Of a stretch of 47,910 bases of DNA, positions 33,617-41,540 are shown piece after piece (within the stretch, counting starts at the first letter, position 1; every line of letters begins with the position of its first letter). The notes below the pieces were generated by a model. That model saw only the letters and a program-made list of their open reading frames with translations. It ran no database searches and had not been told where the DNA came from. A program made the translations under genes and the position numbers. This DNA is from JBDUDK01 sp040002995 (GTDB taxonomy: Bacteria > Actinomycetota > Acidimicrobiia > Acidimicrobiales > Ilumatobacteraceae): contig JBDUDK010000026.1 of assembly GCA_040002995.1 (NCBI GenBank), forward strand, positions 1 to 47,910, read 5' to 3'.

Positions 33617-33622
33617 ACGTTA
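33617..33622 (-). promoter_or_regulatory. Putative -10 element of tRNA-Thr
   Basis: Minus-strand TAACGT, ten bases upstream of the mature 5' end, in the 53-bp gap after holB. Confidence 0.4.
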
Positions 33623-33659
33623 CCAATCGGTCAACGAGCTTTCGAAGGAGACGTGCTCG

Positions 33660-34727
33660 TCACGCCGTCGGCAAGCGCAGGAGCAGGGACTGCAGCAGCA
33701 AACCGATGTTGGGGTTGCGCTCGAGCGATTCGAGAACCTCGTGTACGGCCGCCACCGCCTCGATCTTGGCCGTCGTCTCATGGGCGCGAACGCCCACTCC
33801 GGCGTCGACGACGAGCGCCTGACGATACGACCCCGCTAGCTCGCCAAGCCCGGCACGAAGCTCGTCGTTGGTATGCCGCCGCAGCTCACGCTTGTGGCGT
33901 TCCTCGAGCTCGCGGCGCGCGCCGCCCCGTACACCGATTCTCTCAAGTCGCTCCTGCATTTCGGCGATCTCGGCCGCGTGGCGGATCTTGATCGGCGCGG
34001 CCGCCGAATCGATGCGGCCCAGGAGATCGTCAACCAATTGTGCCACCACCGCCCCGGTGGCGTCGAGGCGTTCGGGTACTCCCGCAAAGGCGTCCCGCCG
34101 CGCCGCGAGTTCGGGGTCGTGCGCCAGATCTCGCGCGCGATCGAGATCACCCGCCGACGATCTCGCCGCGACCGCGGCCTGCTCCGGGTCGACGCCCGCC
34201 TCGATAAGCACGCGCTCGACAGCCTCGACGGGGATCGCGCCGAACTCCACCCGCACGCACCGTGACGCGATGGTGACGAGTTCCGGAGGCAGATCGTCGG
34301 CGAGGACGATGAACACCGTAGAGGCCGTTGGCTCCTCGATCGTCTTCAACAATCGCGCGGCGGCCTCGGGTCGGAGGAGATGGAACTCGTCGAGCACCAG
34401 CACCTTGCGTCGGCCCTCGACGGGCGCGAGCGCGGCGCGGCGCACGATGTCTTCTGCCTGGGCCGCGCTAATCGCCGCGCCCTCGCGCGCGATCAGTTGA
34501 ACGTCGGGATGGTCACCCGAGAGCGCGAGACGACAGTCGCGACACTCGCCACACCCGCCGTTCGGGCACAACAGTGCAGCGCTGAACGCACGGGCCGCCT
34601 CGGACTTGGTCGAGCCTCTCGGGCCGAGGAACAGATAGGCGTGCACGGGCGCGCGCGCCGCGGCGTCGAGCAACGCGACCGCGCGATCTTGCGCTACGAC
34701 CGCCGACCACAACTTGGGCGCTGTCAT
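33660..34727 (-). CDS. holB: DNA polymerase III, delta' subunit
   Basis: Clamp-loader component, 355 aa. WSAVVAQDRAVALLDAAARA and HAYLFLGPRGSTKSEAARAF form the AAA+ N-domain. The Walker A is degenerate (GPRGSTKS), as usual in delta'. A zinc module CPNGGCGECRDC has Cys54, Cys59, Cys62 and Cys65. KVLVLDEFHLL, ARLLKTIEEP and SRCVRVEF (SRC sensor) follow. The ATG overlaps the tmk stop by 4 nt (ATGA). tmk and holB adjacency is common. Confidence 0.95.
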   Translation of the reverse strand: MTAPKLWSAVVAQDRAVALLDAAARAPVHAYLFLGPRGSTKSEAARAFSAALLCPNGGCGECRDCRLALSGDHPDVQLIAREGAAISAAQAEDIVRRAALAPVEGRRKVLVLDEFHLLRPEAAARLLKTIEEPTASTVFIVLADDLPPELVTIASRCVRVEFGAIPVEAVERVLIEAGVDPEQAAVAARSSAGDLDRARDLAHDPELAARRDAFAGVPERLDATGAVVAQLVDDLLGRIDSAAAPIKIRHAAEIAEMQERLERIGVRGGARRELEERHKRELRRHTNDELRAGLGELAGSYRQALVVDAGVGVRAHETTAKIEAVAAVHEVLESLERNPNIGLLLQSLLLRLPTA

Positions 34728-35326
34728 AGCCCGAGACGATCGCGCACTATTGACCGCGCGGTCACGGCGAGCTCGCGGACCGATCCGGAGCCCTCGACGA
34801 TCGCCCAACGTTGTGGATCGGCGCTCGCCAGCGCGAGGTACCCCTCGCGAACGCGCTGGTGGAAGCCATCGTTCTCCTTCTCGAAACGATCGGGAGCGCG
34901 CTGTCGCCGCCGCATCGCCTCAGCCACGTCGACGTCGAGCAGCACGATCAGATCGGGCAAGAGCCCGTCGGTCGCCCAAAGCGAGAGATGGGCGACCTCA
35001 TCCGGCGGCAGGCCCCGGCCGTGACCCTGGTAGGCGACCGACGAGTACAGGTAGCGGTCGGTGACGACATGGCGCCCGGCGGCCAACGCGGGACGCACCA
35101 TCTCGAAAACATGCTGGGCGCGATCGGCGGCCATCAGTAGGGCCTCGGTCCGGTCGGCGAGCGCTGTCGTCGACGGGTTGAGTAACAGAGAGCGGATCGC
35201 GGTCCCCACGGCCGTGGCGCCCGGTTCGAACGTGAGTACGGCATCGAGTTCCTCGGCCAGCAGGCGCGCCTGTGTCGACTTCCCGCACGCCTCTCCACCT
35301 TCGAACGCGATGAATTTGCCAGTCAC
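34724..35326 (-). CDS. tmk: Thymidylate kinase
   Basis: dTMP to dTDP. 200 aa. P-loop FEGGEACGKSTQ at about residues 8-19, the DRY motif VVTDRYLYSSVAYQG, and the lid RRRQRAPDRFE are present. Ala-Cys inside the P-loop (GGEACGKST) is a mild variation on GGEGAGKST. The GTG start overlaps the upstream MFS stop (GTGA), and the stop overlaps holB. Confidence 0.96.
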   Translation of the reverse strand: MTGKFIAFEGGEACGKSTQARLLAEELDAVLTFEPGATAVGTAIRSLLLNPSTTALADRTEALLMAADRAQHVFEMVRPALAAGRHVVTDRYLYSSVAYQGHGRGLPPDEVAHLSLWATDGLLPDLIVLLDVDVAEAMRRRQRAPDRFEKENDGFHQRVREGYLALASADPQRWAIVEGSGSVRELAVTARSIVRDRLGL

Positions 35327-36771
35327 GGTAGATCACGTACCCGACCTGTGGGGCTGGCCTTGCGGAACGAGGCGAGCGCGATCACGCCCGCGCCGAGAAT
35401 GATCAACCCCGCCAACCACAACGTGAGCCGCACCCCCGGCAACGCGATGGTCACGCCGATGTCGACCTGTCGGTTGAACCACTTCTTCGAGAGGCGATCA
35501 AGGAGATCGGTCATGAACGGACCGACCGCAAACGCCAGCAGCAGGCAGAAACGCACAAGGGTGTAGAGGGTCGAGAAGATGCGCCCCCGCAGGTCGTCCT
35601 CGACGGACTCGTGCAGCACGGTGAACCCCAGCACGTAGACCGCACCCGCGCAGATGCCGAGCGCGAAAACGAAGGCCATCGCGATCGGTATCCGGTCGCT
35701 GGCGGCCGCCAAGATCAAAGAAACGCCCGCCACAAAGACGGCCAACGAGAAGATGCTCGTCTTCTTCAAGTGCTTCTGCATCACCGACAGCGCGAGCACA
35801 CCGGCCGCCATGCCGAAGCCGAGCGCGGTGAGCAGGAGTCCGAAGGCCGTCGGCCCACCGCGCAGCACACTCTTGGCGAATACCGGACCGAGCGGCACCA
35901 ACATGCCGCCGCCGATCAGCGCTACCGCGAGACCCAGCAGGACGCCGCGCACCACTGGGTTGATCAAGATGAAGCGGTAGCCCTCGCGCAGGTCTCGGAG
36001 GACCTGGCGCAGGTCGAAGCGTTTGCCGTCGGCCGTCTCGTGGACGGGGATACGGCGCATGAGGGGAATCGTCGAGATCAAAATCGCCGACACAAAGAAC
36101 GTGAGCGCGTCGAAGTAGATGGCGACCGACTCGCTGTTGAGCTTGAGGAAGTCGAGGGCGTTGTAGTGCCCCAACCATTCGGCCAGCTTCGTGAGGCCGG
36201 TGAACAGGATCGTGGCAATCGGAAAAGTTCCGTACGCGGCGGCGATCGACAACGAGTTCACCGTCGTGAGGTGCTCGGCGGGCACCAGGTTCGGCACCGA
36301 CGCCTCCTTCGCGGGAGACCAGAGCAGCGTCCCCACCTCGAGCAGGAACGACAGGATCACGAGGCCGAACACGGTCTTGATGAAGGGCAGCGCGAGGAGC
36401 ACGAGACCACGACCGACGTCGCACGCGATCATCACCTTCTTGCGATCGAGCCGGTCGACGAGCACGCCGGCCAGCTGCGACAGGAAGAACCCCGGCAGGA
36501 TCCGGGCGGTCATCACGAGACCGATCGCGCTGGCGCCGTTGCCACCACCGATGCGCTCGGCGATCGCCGCGACGGCGACAAAGCCGACCCAGTCGCCGAG
36601 CGACGACAGGACCTGGTCGAGCCAGAGGCGGAAGTAGGCACGGGAGCCGAAGAGCCGAACGTGGAGTGACGGAACGAGTTCCTGGGGGACCAGGAGCGGG
36701 TCCGTCGCCGCCACGACGGGCGTGAAGGGCTGAGTGGGCGGGTCGCCGCCCGTGCGTTCGGGTCCGTCCAC
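35323..36771 (-). CDS. Major facilitator superfamily transporter
   Basis: 482 aa with about 12 predicted helices and a 40-residue hydrophilic N-terminus. Motif-A-like LAGVLVDRLDRKKVMIACD lies in the loop between helices 2 and 3. The N-terminal half resembles EntS/DUF894-type exporters (YFRLWLDQVLSSLGDWV). There is an unusually long loop between helices 5 and 6 (TKLAEWLGHYNALDFLKLNS). Substrate unknown. The start is GTG with TAGCCT nine bases upstream; it overlaps tmk by 4 nt, so tmk and holB may be transcribed with it. Confidence 0.88.
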   Translation of the reverse strand: MDGPERTGGDPPTQPFTPVVAATDPLLVPQELVPSLHVRLFGSRAYFRLWLDQVLSSLGDWVGFVAVAAIAERIGGGNGASAIGLVMTARILPGFFLSQLAGVLVDRLDRKKVMIACDVGRGLVLLALPFIKTVFGLVILSFLLEVGTLLWSPAKEASVPNLVPAEHLTTVNSLSIAAAYGTFPIATILFTGLTKLAEWLGHYNALDFLKLNSESVAIYFDALTFFVSAILISTIPLMRRIPVHETADGKRFDLRQVLRDLREGYRFILINPVVRGVLLGLAVALIGGGMLVPLGPVFAKSVLRGGPTAFGLLLTALGFGMAAGVLALSVMQKHLKKTSIFSLAVFVAGVSLILAAASDRIPIAMAFVFALGICAGAVYVLGFTVLHESVEDDLRGRIFSTLYTLVRFCLLLAFAVGPFMTDLLDRLSKKWFNRQVDIGVTIALPGVRLTLWLAGLIILGAGVIALASFRKASPTGRVRDLP

Positions 36772-36780
36772 TGCGAGGCA

Positions 36781-36786
36781 AGGCTA
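36781..36786 (-). promoter_or_regulatory. Putative -10 element of the MFS-tmk-holB unit
   Basis: Minus-strand TAGCCT, nine bases before the GTG at 36771, in the 50-bp gap after topA. The gap also has seven A residues on the coding strand; this is not a terminator in that direction. Confidence 0.4.
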
Positions 36787-36821
36787 GGCGGCACGCCCTG
36801 TTTTTTTGGGTTGGGCGAGCG

Positions 36822-39452
36822 TCAGGGCTTGCTGCCGGTCCTCTTGGGAGATGCGGCCTTCTTGGCGCCGGTGGCTTTCTTGGCGGCGCTTGCTTTCTTG
36901 GCCGCGGGGCGCTTGGCGGGTTTGCGGGGCGCGCCTCCACCTGCCGCGATGGTTTCCCTGCGCACGGCGAGCAGCTCCTGGGCCCGCTCCGCGGTCATGG
37001 TCTCGATGCGATCACCACGTCCGATCGACGCGTTCGTCTCCCCATCGGTGACATACACACCAAAGCGGCCTTCCTTGGCCACGATGGGCCTCCCCGACGC
37101 GGGGTCCGCGCCGAACTCGGCGAGCGGGGGTTTGGGTTCGCTGCGTCCCCGACCGCGGTACTGCTTGGGCGCGGCCAGCAGTCCGAGCGCCTCCTCGAGC
37201 GTCACGGTGAACAAACGCTCCTCGTTGTCGAGCGATCGGCTCTCTTTGCCCTTCGACACGTACGGTCCGTAGCGCCCGTTCTGGGCGGTGATCTCCTCGT
37301 CGTCGGCAGGATCGACACCGACCGTGCGCGGAAGCGACAAGAGCGTCACCGCATCGTCGAGCGAAACCCGCTCCAGCGTCATCGTCTTGAACAACGAGGC
37401 CATCTTCGGCTTGTCGAAGCCGGGCGGGAGGGCATCGGCGTCGCCCCACTGCACGTACGGGCCGAACCGACCGTTCTTGGCATACACCGGGAGGCCCTCG
37501 TGCAGCCCGATAGGTACGTCGCCCTTCGGCGCATCGAGCAGTTCGAGCGCCTTGAGCACCGTAAGTTCATCCGGTGCCAGGTCGTCGGGCACCGACGCGG
37601 TGTCGTCGCCCCGCTTCACATAGGGGCCGTACTTGCCCGGGCGTACGACGATCGTCTCGCCGTTTCCATCGAGCCCGAGCAATACCGCGTTGATCTCGGC
37701 GGCGTCGATGAGATCAAGGTTCTCGGTGACGAGTTGGTGCAGACCCAACTCACCGTTCCCGAAATAGAAACGGTGAAGGTAGACGAGCTTGTCGACCGTG
37801 CCCGAGGCGATGCGGTCGAGCTCCTCTTCCATCTCGGCGGTGAACCCGTAGTCGACGAGGCCCTTGAAGTGGTTCTCGAGCAGGCGAACGACCACGAACG
37901 CCGTCCACGTGGGCACAAGGGCCTGACCCTTCTTCCACACATAGCCACGGTCCTGGATCGTCTCCATGATCGAGGCCCACGTGCTGGGCCGGCCGATGCC
38001 GAGTTCCTCGAGCTTCTTCACGAGGGAGGCCTCGGTGTAGCGGGAAGGCGCAGATGTCGTGTGGCCCTTCGGCTCGAGTGACTCGACGGGCACGACCGTG
38101 CCCTCCTCGACGCGAGGGAGCTGGGCTTCGGAATCGCTCGCGTCGTCGTCGTCGACGCTCTCGATATACACGCGTCGGTAGCCCGCGAAGGTAATGGTGG
38201 TACCGCTAGTCGCGAACTCGGCGCGGCGCCCGTCGCGTGCGGTGGCTTCGGTGCGCAGGGACACGGTCACACCCGTGGCGTCGGCCATCTGCGAAGCAAG
38301 CGTGCGCTGCCAGACCATCTCGTAGAGGCGCAGGTCGGTTCCCGACAGCTCGCTGGCGACGGCGGACGGCGCGCGAAACGGCGTCGTGGGGCGGATGGCC
38401 TCGTGGGCCTCCTGGGCGTTCTTCACCTTTCCGGTCCACGTGCGCGCAGTGGGCGACACGAACTCCTTGCCGTAGAGCTGCTCGACGGTGGCGCGCGCCT
38501 CGCCAATCGCGTCGGTCGACAGCTCCGTGGAGTCGGTACGCATGTAGGTGATGAAACCCCGTTCGTAGAGACCCTGCGCGATGCGCATCACCTGGTTCGC
38601 GCTCATCCGCAGTTTGCGCCCGCCCTCTTGCTGAAGCGTCGACGTCATGAACGGCGCCTTGGGCGAACTGCGATACGGACGTTCCTCCACGCTGGCCACG
38701 GTGAACGTCTCGCCGTCGAGACCATCAGCCAGGCTGCGCGCGGCGACCTCGTCGAGCACCACGACATCGGCCTTGGCCCGACCGCTCTCGTCGAAGTCCT
38801 TGCCCGTTGCCACCTTGCGGCCGTCGACGGCCGTGAGGGTGCCCGTGAACTGCGGATCGGTCGCGAACGCCGCGTCGATGCCCCAATAGCCGGCGGTGAC
38901 GAAACGGATCCGGTCCCATTCGCGCTCGACCACCAGTCGGGTGGCCGGGCTCTGCACCCGACCCGCGGCGAGACCCGGCTTCACCTTCTTCCACAAGACC
39001 GGGCTGACCTCGAACCCGTAGAGACGATCGAGCACGCGCCGCGACTCGGCCGCGTCGACGAGGCCCTCGTCGACGTCGCGGGGGTTGGCCACGGCTCGCT
39101 CGATCGCGGCACGCGTGATCTCGTGGAACACCATGCGCTTGACGGGAACCCGTGGCTTGAGGTGCTGCAACAGGTGCCACGAAATGATCTCGCCCTCGCG
39201 ATCTTCGTCCGTGGCCAGGTATAGCTCCGAGGCATCCTTGAGCAGGGCTTTCAGCTCCTTGACGACGTCCTTGCCCCGTGGGGTGAGTTCGTAAAGCGGC
39301 GTGAATCCACCTTCGATATCGACCCCGAGACCCTTCGTCGGCAGGTCGGCGATGTGCCCGACCGACGCCTTGACCTCGAACTCGGGCCCGAGGAAACGAG
39401 CGATGGTCTTGGCCTTGGCGGGCGATTCGACAACGACGAGGGGCTTCGGCAT
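36822..39452 (-). CDS. topA: DNA topoisomerase I
   Basis: Relaxes negative supercoils. 876 aa. The toprim domain has LVVVESPAKAKTIARFLG and DEDREGEIISWHL; the catalytic Tyr303 lies in GFITYMRTDST; GLAAGRVQSPATRLVVERE is diagnostic. The C-terminal part has no Cys4 zinc fingers but four Topo-C repeats around GKYGPYV, GRFGPYV, GRYGPYV and GRFGVYV. It ends in a Lys/Ala-rich tail (KKASAAKKATGAKKA), as in mycobacterial TopA, where such a tail aids processivity. Promoter: TTGACA at 39487-39492 and TACCCT at 39462-39467. Confidence 0.97.
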   Translation of the reverse strand: MPKPLVVVESPAKAKTIARFLGPEFEVKASVGHIADLPTKGLGVDIEGGFTPLYELTPRGKDVVKELKALLKDASELYLATDEDREGEIISWHLLQHLKPRVPVKRMVFHEITRAAIERAVANPRDVDEGLVDAAESRRVLDRLYGFEVSPVLWKKVKPGLAAGRVQSPATRLVVEREWDRIRFVTAGYWGIDAAFATDPQFTGTLTAVDGRKVATGKDFDESGRAKADVVVLDEVAARSLADGLDGETFTVASVEERPYRSSPKAPFMTSTLQQEGGRKLRMSANQVMRIAQGLYERGFITYMRTDSTELSTDAIGEARATVEQLYGKEFVSPTARTWTGKVKNAQEAHEAIRPTTPFRAPSAVASELSGTDLRLYEMVWQRTLASQMADATGVTVSLRTEATARDGRRAEFATSGTTITFAGYRRVYIESVDDDDASDSEAQLPRVEEGTVVPVESLEPKGHTTSAPSRYTEASLVKKLEELGIGRPSTWASIMETIQDRGYVWKKGQALVPTWTAFVVVRLLENHFKGLVDYGFTAEMEEELDRIASGTVDKLVYLHRFYFGNGELGLHQLVTENLDLIDAAEINAVLLGLDGNGETIVVRPGKYGPYVKRGDDTASVPDDLAPDELTVLKALELLDAPKGDVPIGLHEGLPVYAKNGRFGPYVQWGDADALPPGFDKPKMASLFKTMTLERVSLDDAVTLLSLPRTVGVDPADDEEITAQNGRYGPYVSKGKESRSLDNEERLFTVTLEEALGLLAAPKQYRGRGRSEPKPPLAEFGADPASGRPIVAKEGRFGVYVTDGETNASIGRGDRIETMTAERAQELLAVRRETIAAGGGAPRKPAKRPAAKKASAAKKATGAKKAASPKRTGSKP

Positions 39453-39461
39453 GGTTTTCTG

Positions 39462-39492
39462 AGGGTACGGGTGTACCGTTAGCTTCTGTCAA
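39462..39492 (-). promoter_or_regulatory. topA promoter (-35 TTGACA, -10 TACCCT)
   Basis: On the minus strand a consensus TTGACA is followed after 19 bp by TACCCT, and the ATG follows after nine more bases. The spacer is long, so the exact -10 is uncertain. This is the only consensus -35 I found in the window. Confidence 0.5.
39480..39485 (+). promoter_or_regulatory. Possible -10 element for the 44-aa ORF / rsgA
   Basis: TAGCTT on the plus strand would give a leader of about 55 nt. The leader includes the stem GGACCC/GGGTCC (39499-39518) and ends in the GAGAGGAGG ribosome site. Confidence 0.35.
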
Positions 39493-39528
39493 GCACGGGG
39501 ACCCGATGTCCGGGGTCCGCGACTCTCG

Positions 39529-39537
39529 AGAGGAGGC
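39529..39537 (+). promoter_or_regulatory. Strong ribosome-binding site of the 44-aa ORF
   Basis: GAGAGGAGG, close to a full anti-16S match, ending eight bases before the ATG at 39546. It is the main reason to accept this short frame. Confidence 0.55.
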
Positions 39538-39545
39538 GAATTCCT

Positions 39546-39680
39546 ATGGCTGCCACTGTTCTGGCCACTGCTATTCCCGCCGCCGTCCTATTCGCCTTCG
39601 TCTTCCGGAGGACCTTCCGTGCCCAGTACCGCGAGCTCCCCGTTCGGGTGGAGCGACCGCCTCGCCGCCCTCGCGGCTGA
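39546..39680 (+). CDS. Small hydrophobic protein or leader peptide overlapping rsgA (44 aa)
   Basis: Encodes MAATVLATAIPAAVLFAFVF and then an Arg-rich tail ending PPRRPRG, so one membrane-spanning helix with a basic C-terminus. The ribosome site is excellent. Its last 62 bases overlap the start of rsgA in another frame, and the rsgA ribosome site lies inside it, so translation of the two may be coupled. It could be a real small membrane protein or a leader peptide that sets rsgA expression. I do not recognise the family. Confidence 0.55.
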   Translation: MAATVLATAIPAAVLFAFVFRRTFRAQYRELPVRVERPPRRPRG

Positions 39681-40656
39681 TCTTCCCCCGCACCTGCTCA
39701 TAGGCCGCGTCGCGCGTGTCGATCGGGGTTGGTGCACCGTCTTTCGTGACCTCAAGATCGAAACGCGCGCCCGCACCCGCGAGCCGCTCGCTGCCGGCGA
39801 CTGGGTCGGCGTCGATCCCGACACCGACACCGTCGAGTCGATCCTGCATCGCTCGTCGGCGCTCACCCGGCGCTCGGCGAGCGGACGTAGTGAAGCCCAG
39901 GTGCTCGCGGCCAACATCGATCACGTCTTCATCCTCCAACCGCTACCCAGAGGGCTGAACACCCGTCGTTTGCAGCGCGAGCTCGTCATCGCGTGGGAGA
40001 GCGGGGCCGTCCCGGTGGTTGTGCTCACAAAGAGCGACCTCGTGTCGGAGGCCGAGACCAAATCCGCCATCGCCGAGGCCGAAGCGGTATCGCTCGGTGT
40101 CGACATCCACGCCGTGAGCGCCACCACCGGATCGGGCATTGAAGCTCTCCGCCGCTACACCGCAGACCACCGCACGATCGTGATGCTGGGCGCGTCGGGC
40201 GTCGGCAAATCCACCCTCGTCAACGCGCTCGCCGGCGAGTCGGTGCAAGACACCGGTGTGGTGCGCGAGGGCGACAGCAAGGGCCGTCACACGACGGTCG
40301 TGGGGCAACTCATCGTGTTGGGCGACGGTGGCATCCTCATCGACACACCAGGACTGCGCGCGCTCGCGCTCTGGGACGCCGACGAAGGCATGGCGGCCGT
40401 GTTCGCCGACATCGACTCGCTCGTCGACGAGTGCCGGTTCCCCGATTGCGAGCACCGCACGGAGCCCGGATGTGCGGTGCTGGCCGCGATCGACAGTGGT
40501 GTGCTCACCGCCGAACGAGTCGACGACTGGCGCCGGCTCCAGCGTGAATTGGCTCGGCTGGCCACCGACAAGGCCGGTTGGCAGAAAGCCGCCGAAGGGC
40601 AAGCCCGGCGCCGCTTTTACAAGGCGATCAGGAACAACCCCCAGACCCGGAAGTAG
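39619..40656 (+). CDS. rsgA: Small ribosomal subunit biogenesis GTPase RsgA
   Basis: Circularly permuted GTPase that acts in late 30S maturation. 345 aa from a GTG with CGGAGGACC just upstream. An OB-fold comes first (LIGRVARVDRGWCTVF), then G4 LTKSDL, G5 VSATTGSGI, G1 GASGVGKST at residues 191-199, G2 GRHTTV and G3 DTPGL. The C-terminal zinc knuckle has Cys272, Cys277, His279 and Cys285. It converges with the gene at 40664, with a 7-bp gap. Confidence 0.95.
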   Translation: MPSTASSPFGWSDRLAALAADLPPHLLIGRVARVDRGWCTVFRDLKIETRARTREPLAAGDWVGVDPDTDTVESILHRSSALTRRSASGRSEAQVLAANIDHVFILQPLPRGLNTRRLQRELVIAWESGAVPVVVLTKSDLVSEAETKSAIAEAEAVSLGVDIHAVSATTGSGIEALRRYTADHRTIVMLGASGVGKSTLVNALAGESVQDTGVVREGDSKGRHTTVVGQLIVLGDGGILIDTPGLRALALWDADEGMAAVFADIDSLVDECRFPDCEHRTEPGCAVLAAIDSGVLTAERVDDWRRLQRELARLATDKAGWQKAAEGQARRRFYKAIRNNPQTRK

Positions 40657-40663
40657 ACGCGCT

Positions 40664-41170
40664 CTAGAGGAACTCCCGGATCTCTCCGTCGCTTGCCTCG
40701 ACGACCGCCAACAGCGCCTCGTGCAACCGGGCGTGCAAGAGACGGAACTCGTCGACTTCTGGATCATCGGCGTCGGCTGCGTCGGGAGCCGGTTGCGCCG
40801 AAGGGTGGTTGATCGCCGCCAGTTCGGCATCCCAATCGGTGGTCTCGGCCGCCAGCCGAAGCCGCATCACGGGTGCCTGCACGAGGGCGCGGTCGAGGTC
40901 CTGCACGACCGTGATGACGACATCAGTCGTCGTGCGCACACCAGGTAGGGCGAGCAGACGCAGCGCCTGCAGCTTGCGCATCGCGAGGGCAGCGATCATC
41001 ACGGGATCGCCCATCTCGCGCACCACCGCGTCGATGTCGGTGAGATCGAGCACAACCTCGTCGGGCACCGCGAACCATCGTCGCAACGTGGAGAACATCA
41101 GCTCGGTCACGTCGTGCAACGCGAGGAGGGCTTCGGGCTTGGGGAGCGGGTCCGACTCGTCGTCAGACAT
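40664..41170 (-). CDS. Uncharacterised acidic protein downstream of a STAS protein
   Basis: 168 aa, unrecognised. The N-terminus is acidic (MSDDESDPLPKPEALLALHD). The centre is alpha/beta-like with hydrophobic strands (EVVLDLTDIDAVVREMGDP). An Ala/Asp/Pro-rich linker (NHPSAQPAPDAADADDPEVD) precedes a C-terminal helix. The start overlaps the STAS gene end by 8 nt, so the two are co-translated and perhaps act together. No transmembrane helix. Confidence 0.7.
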   Translation of the reverse strand: MSDDESDPLPKPEALLALHDVTELMFSTLRRWFAVPDEVVLDLTDIDAVVREMGDPVMIAALAMRKLQALRLLALPGVRTTTDVVITVVQDLDRALVQAPVMRLRLAAETTDWDAELAAINHPSAQPAPDAADADDPEVDEFRLLHARLHEALLAVVEASDGEIREFL

Positions 41171-41498
41171 CAAGGGCCTCATCGACGGAGGCCGAAAGCG
41201 TGAGCACGCCGTCGGCCCCGCTGAGAGCTAACGCTTCGGTCACGCCCGCGTCGGCCGCGGCGACCACGAATGCGGTGCCGTGGGCCAGCGCCCGTCGGTG
41301 CGCGTCGACGAGCACGCCAACGCCCGCACTGTCGAGATGGCCCACGCCCGATACGTCGACAACGAGGCGCGCGGGGAGCGATTCCTGCGCCAGGGCGAGG
41401 TGCTGGCGCACCGTAGGGGCCCCGGCCAGGTCAAGCTCCCCCACCACGACCAGCACGACCGTGTCGCCGCGACGATCGTCGTGCACCCAGAGACCCAC
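41163..41498 (-). CDS. STAS domain protein (anti-anti-sigma factor-like)
   Basis: 111 aa. TVVLVVVGELDLAGAPTVRQ is the STAS beta-alpha start, and LVVDVSGVGHLDSAGVGVLV has the conserved DSAG with the phosphorylatable Ser of SpoIIAA-type antagonists. No RsbW-type kinase or sigma factor is adjacent. The GTG at 41498 is chosen because TACGGT lies seven bases upstream; longer starts would overlap the divergent helicase gene. Confidence 0.82.
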   Translation of the reverse strand: MGLWVHDDRRGDTVVLVVVGELDLAGAPTVRQHLALAQESLPARLVVDVSGVGHLDSAGVGVLVDAHRRALAHGTAFVVAAADAGVTEALALSGADGVLTLSASVDEALDV

Positions 41499-41505
41499 GT
41501 CTTCC

Positions 41506-41511
41506 ACCGTA
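41506..41511 (-). promoter_or_regulatory. -10 element of a leaderless transcript (STAS pair)
   Basis: Minus-strand TACGGT with a seven-base gap to the GTG at 41498, in the 42-bp region divergent from the helicase. Confidence 0.5.
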
Positions 41512-41540
41512 CCGAGCACGCCGCGCGAACCTGGCAGCGC

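Noticed and set aside
36790..36821. Poly-T run as a rho-independent terminator
   Set aside because: On the transcribed (minus) strand the run is A, not T, and no GC stem precedes it.
35498..36940. 480-aa minus-strand frame in another phase of the MFS gene
   Set aside because: Pro/Arg-rich with no hydrophobic helices, while the accepted phase has 12 helices.
41280..41540. N-terminal extension of the helicase by 87 residues
   Set aside because: It runs antisense through the STAS gene and is unlike other helicases of the family; the ATG at 41541 gives the usual start.
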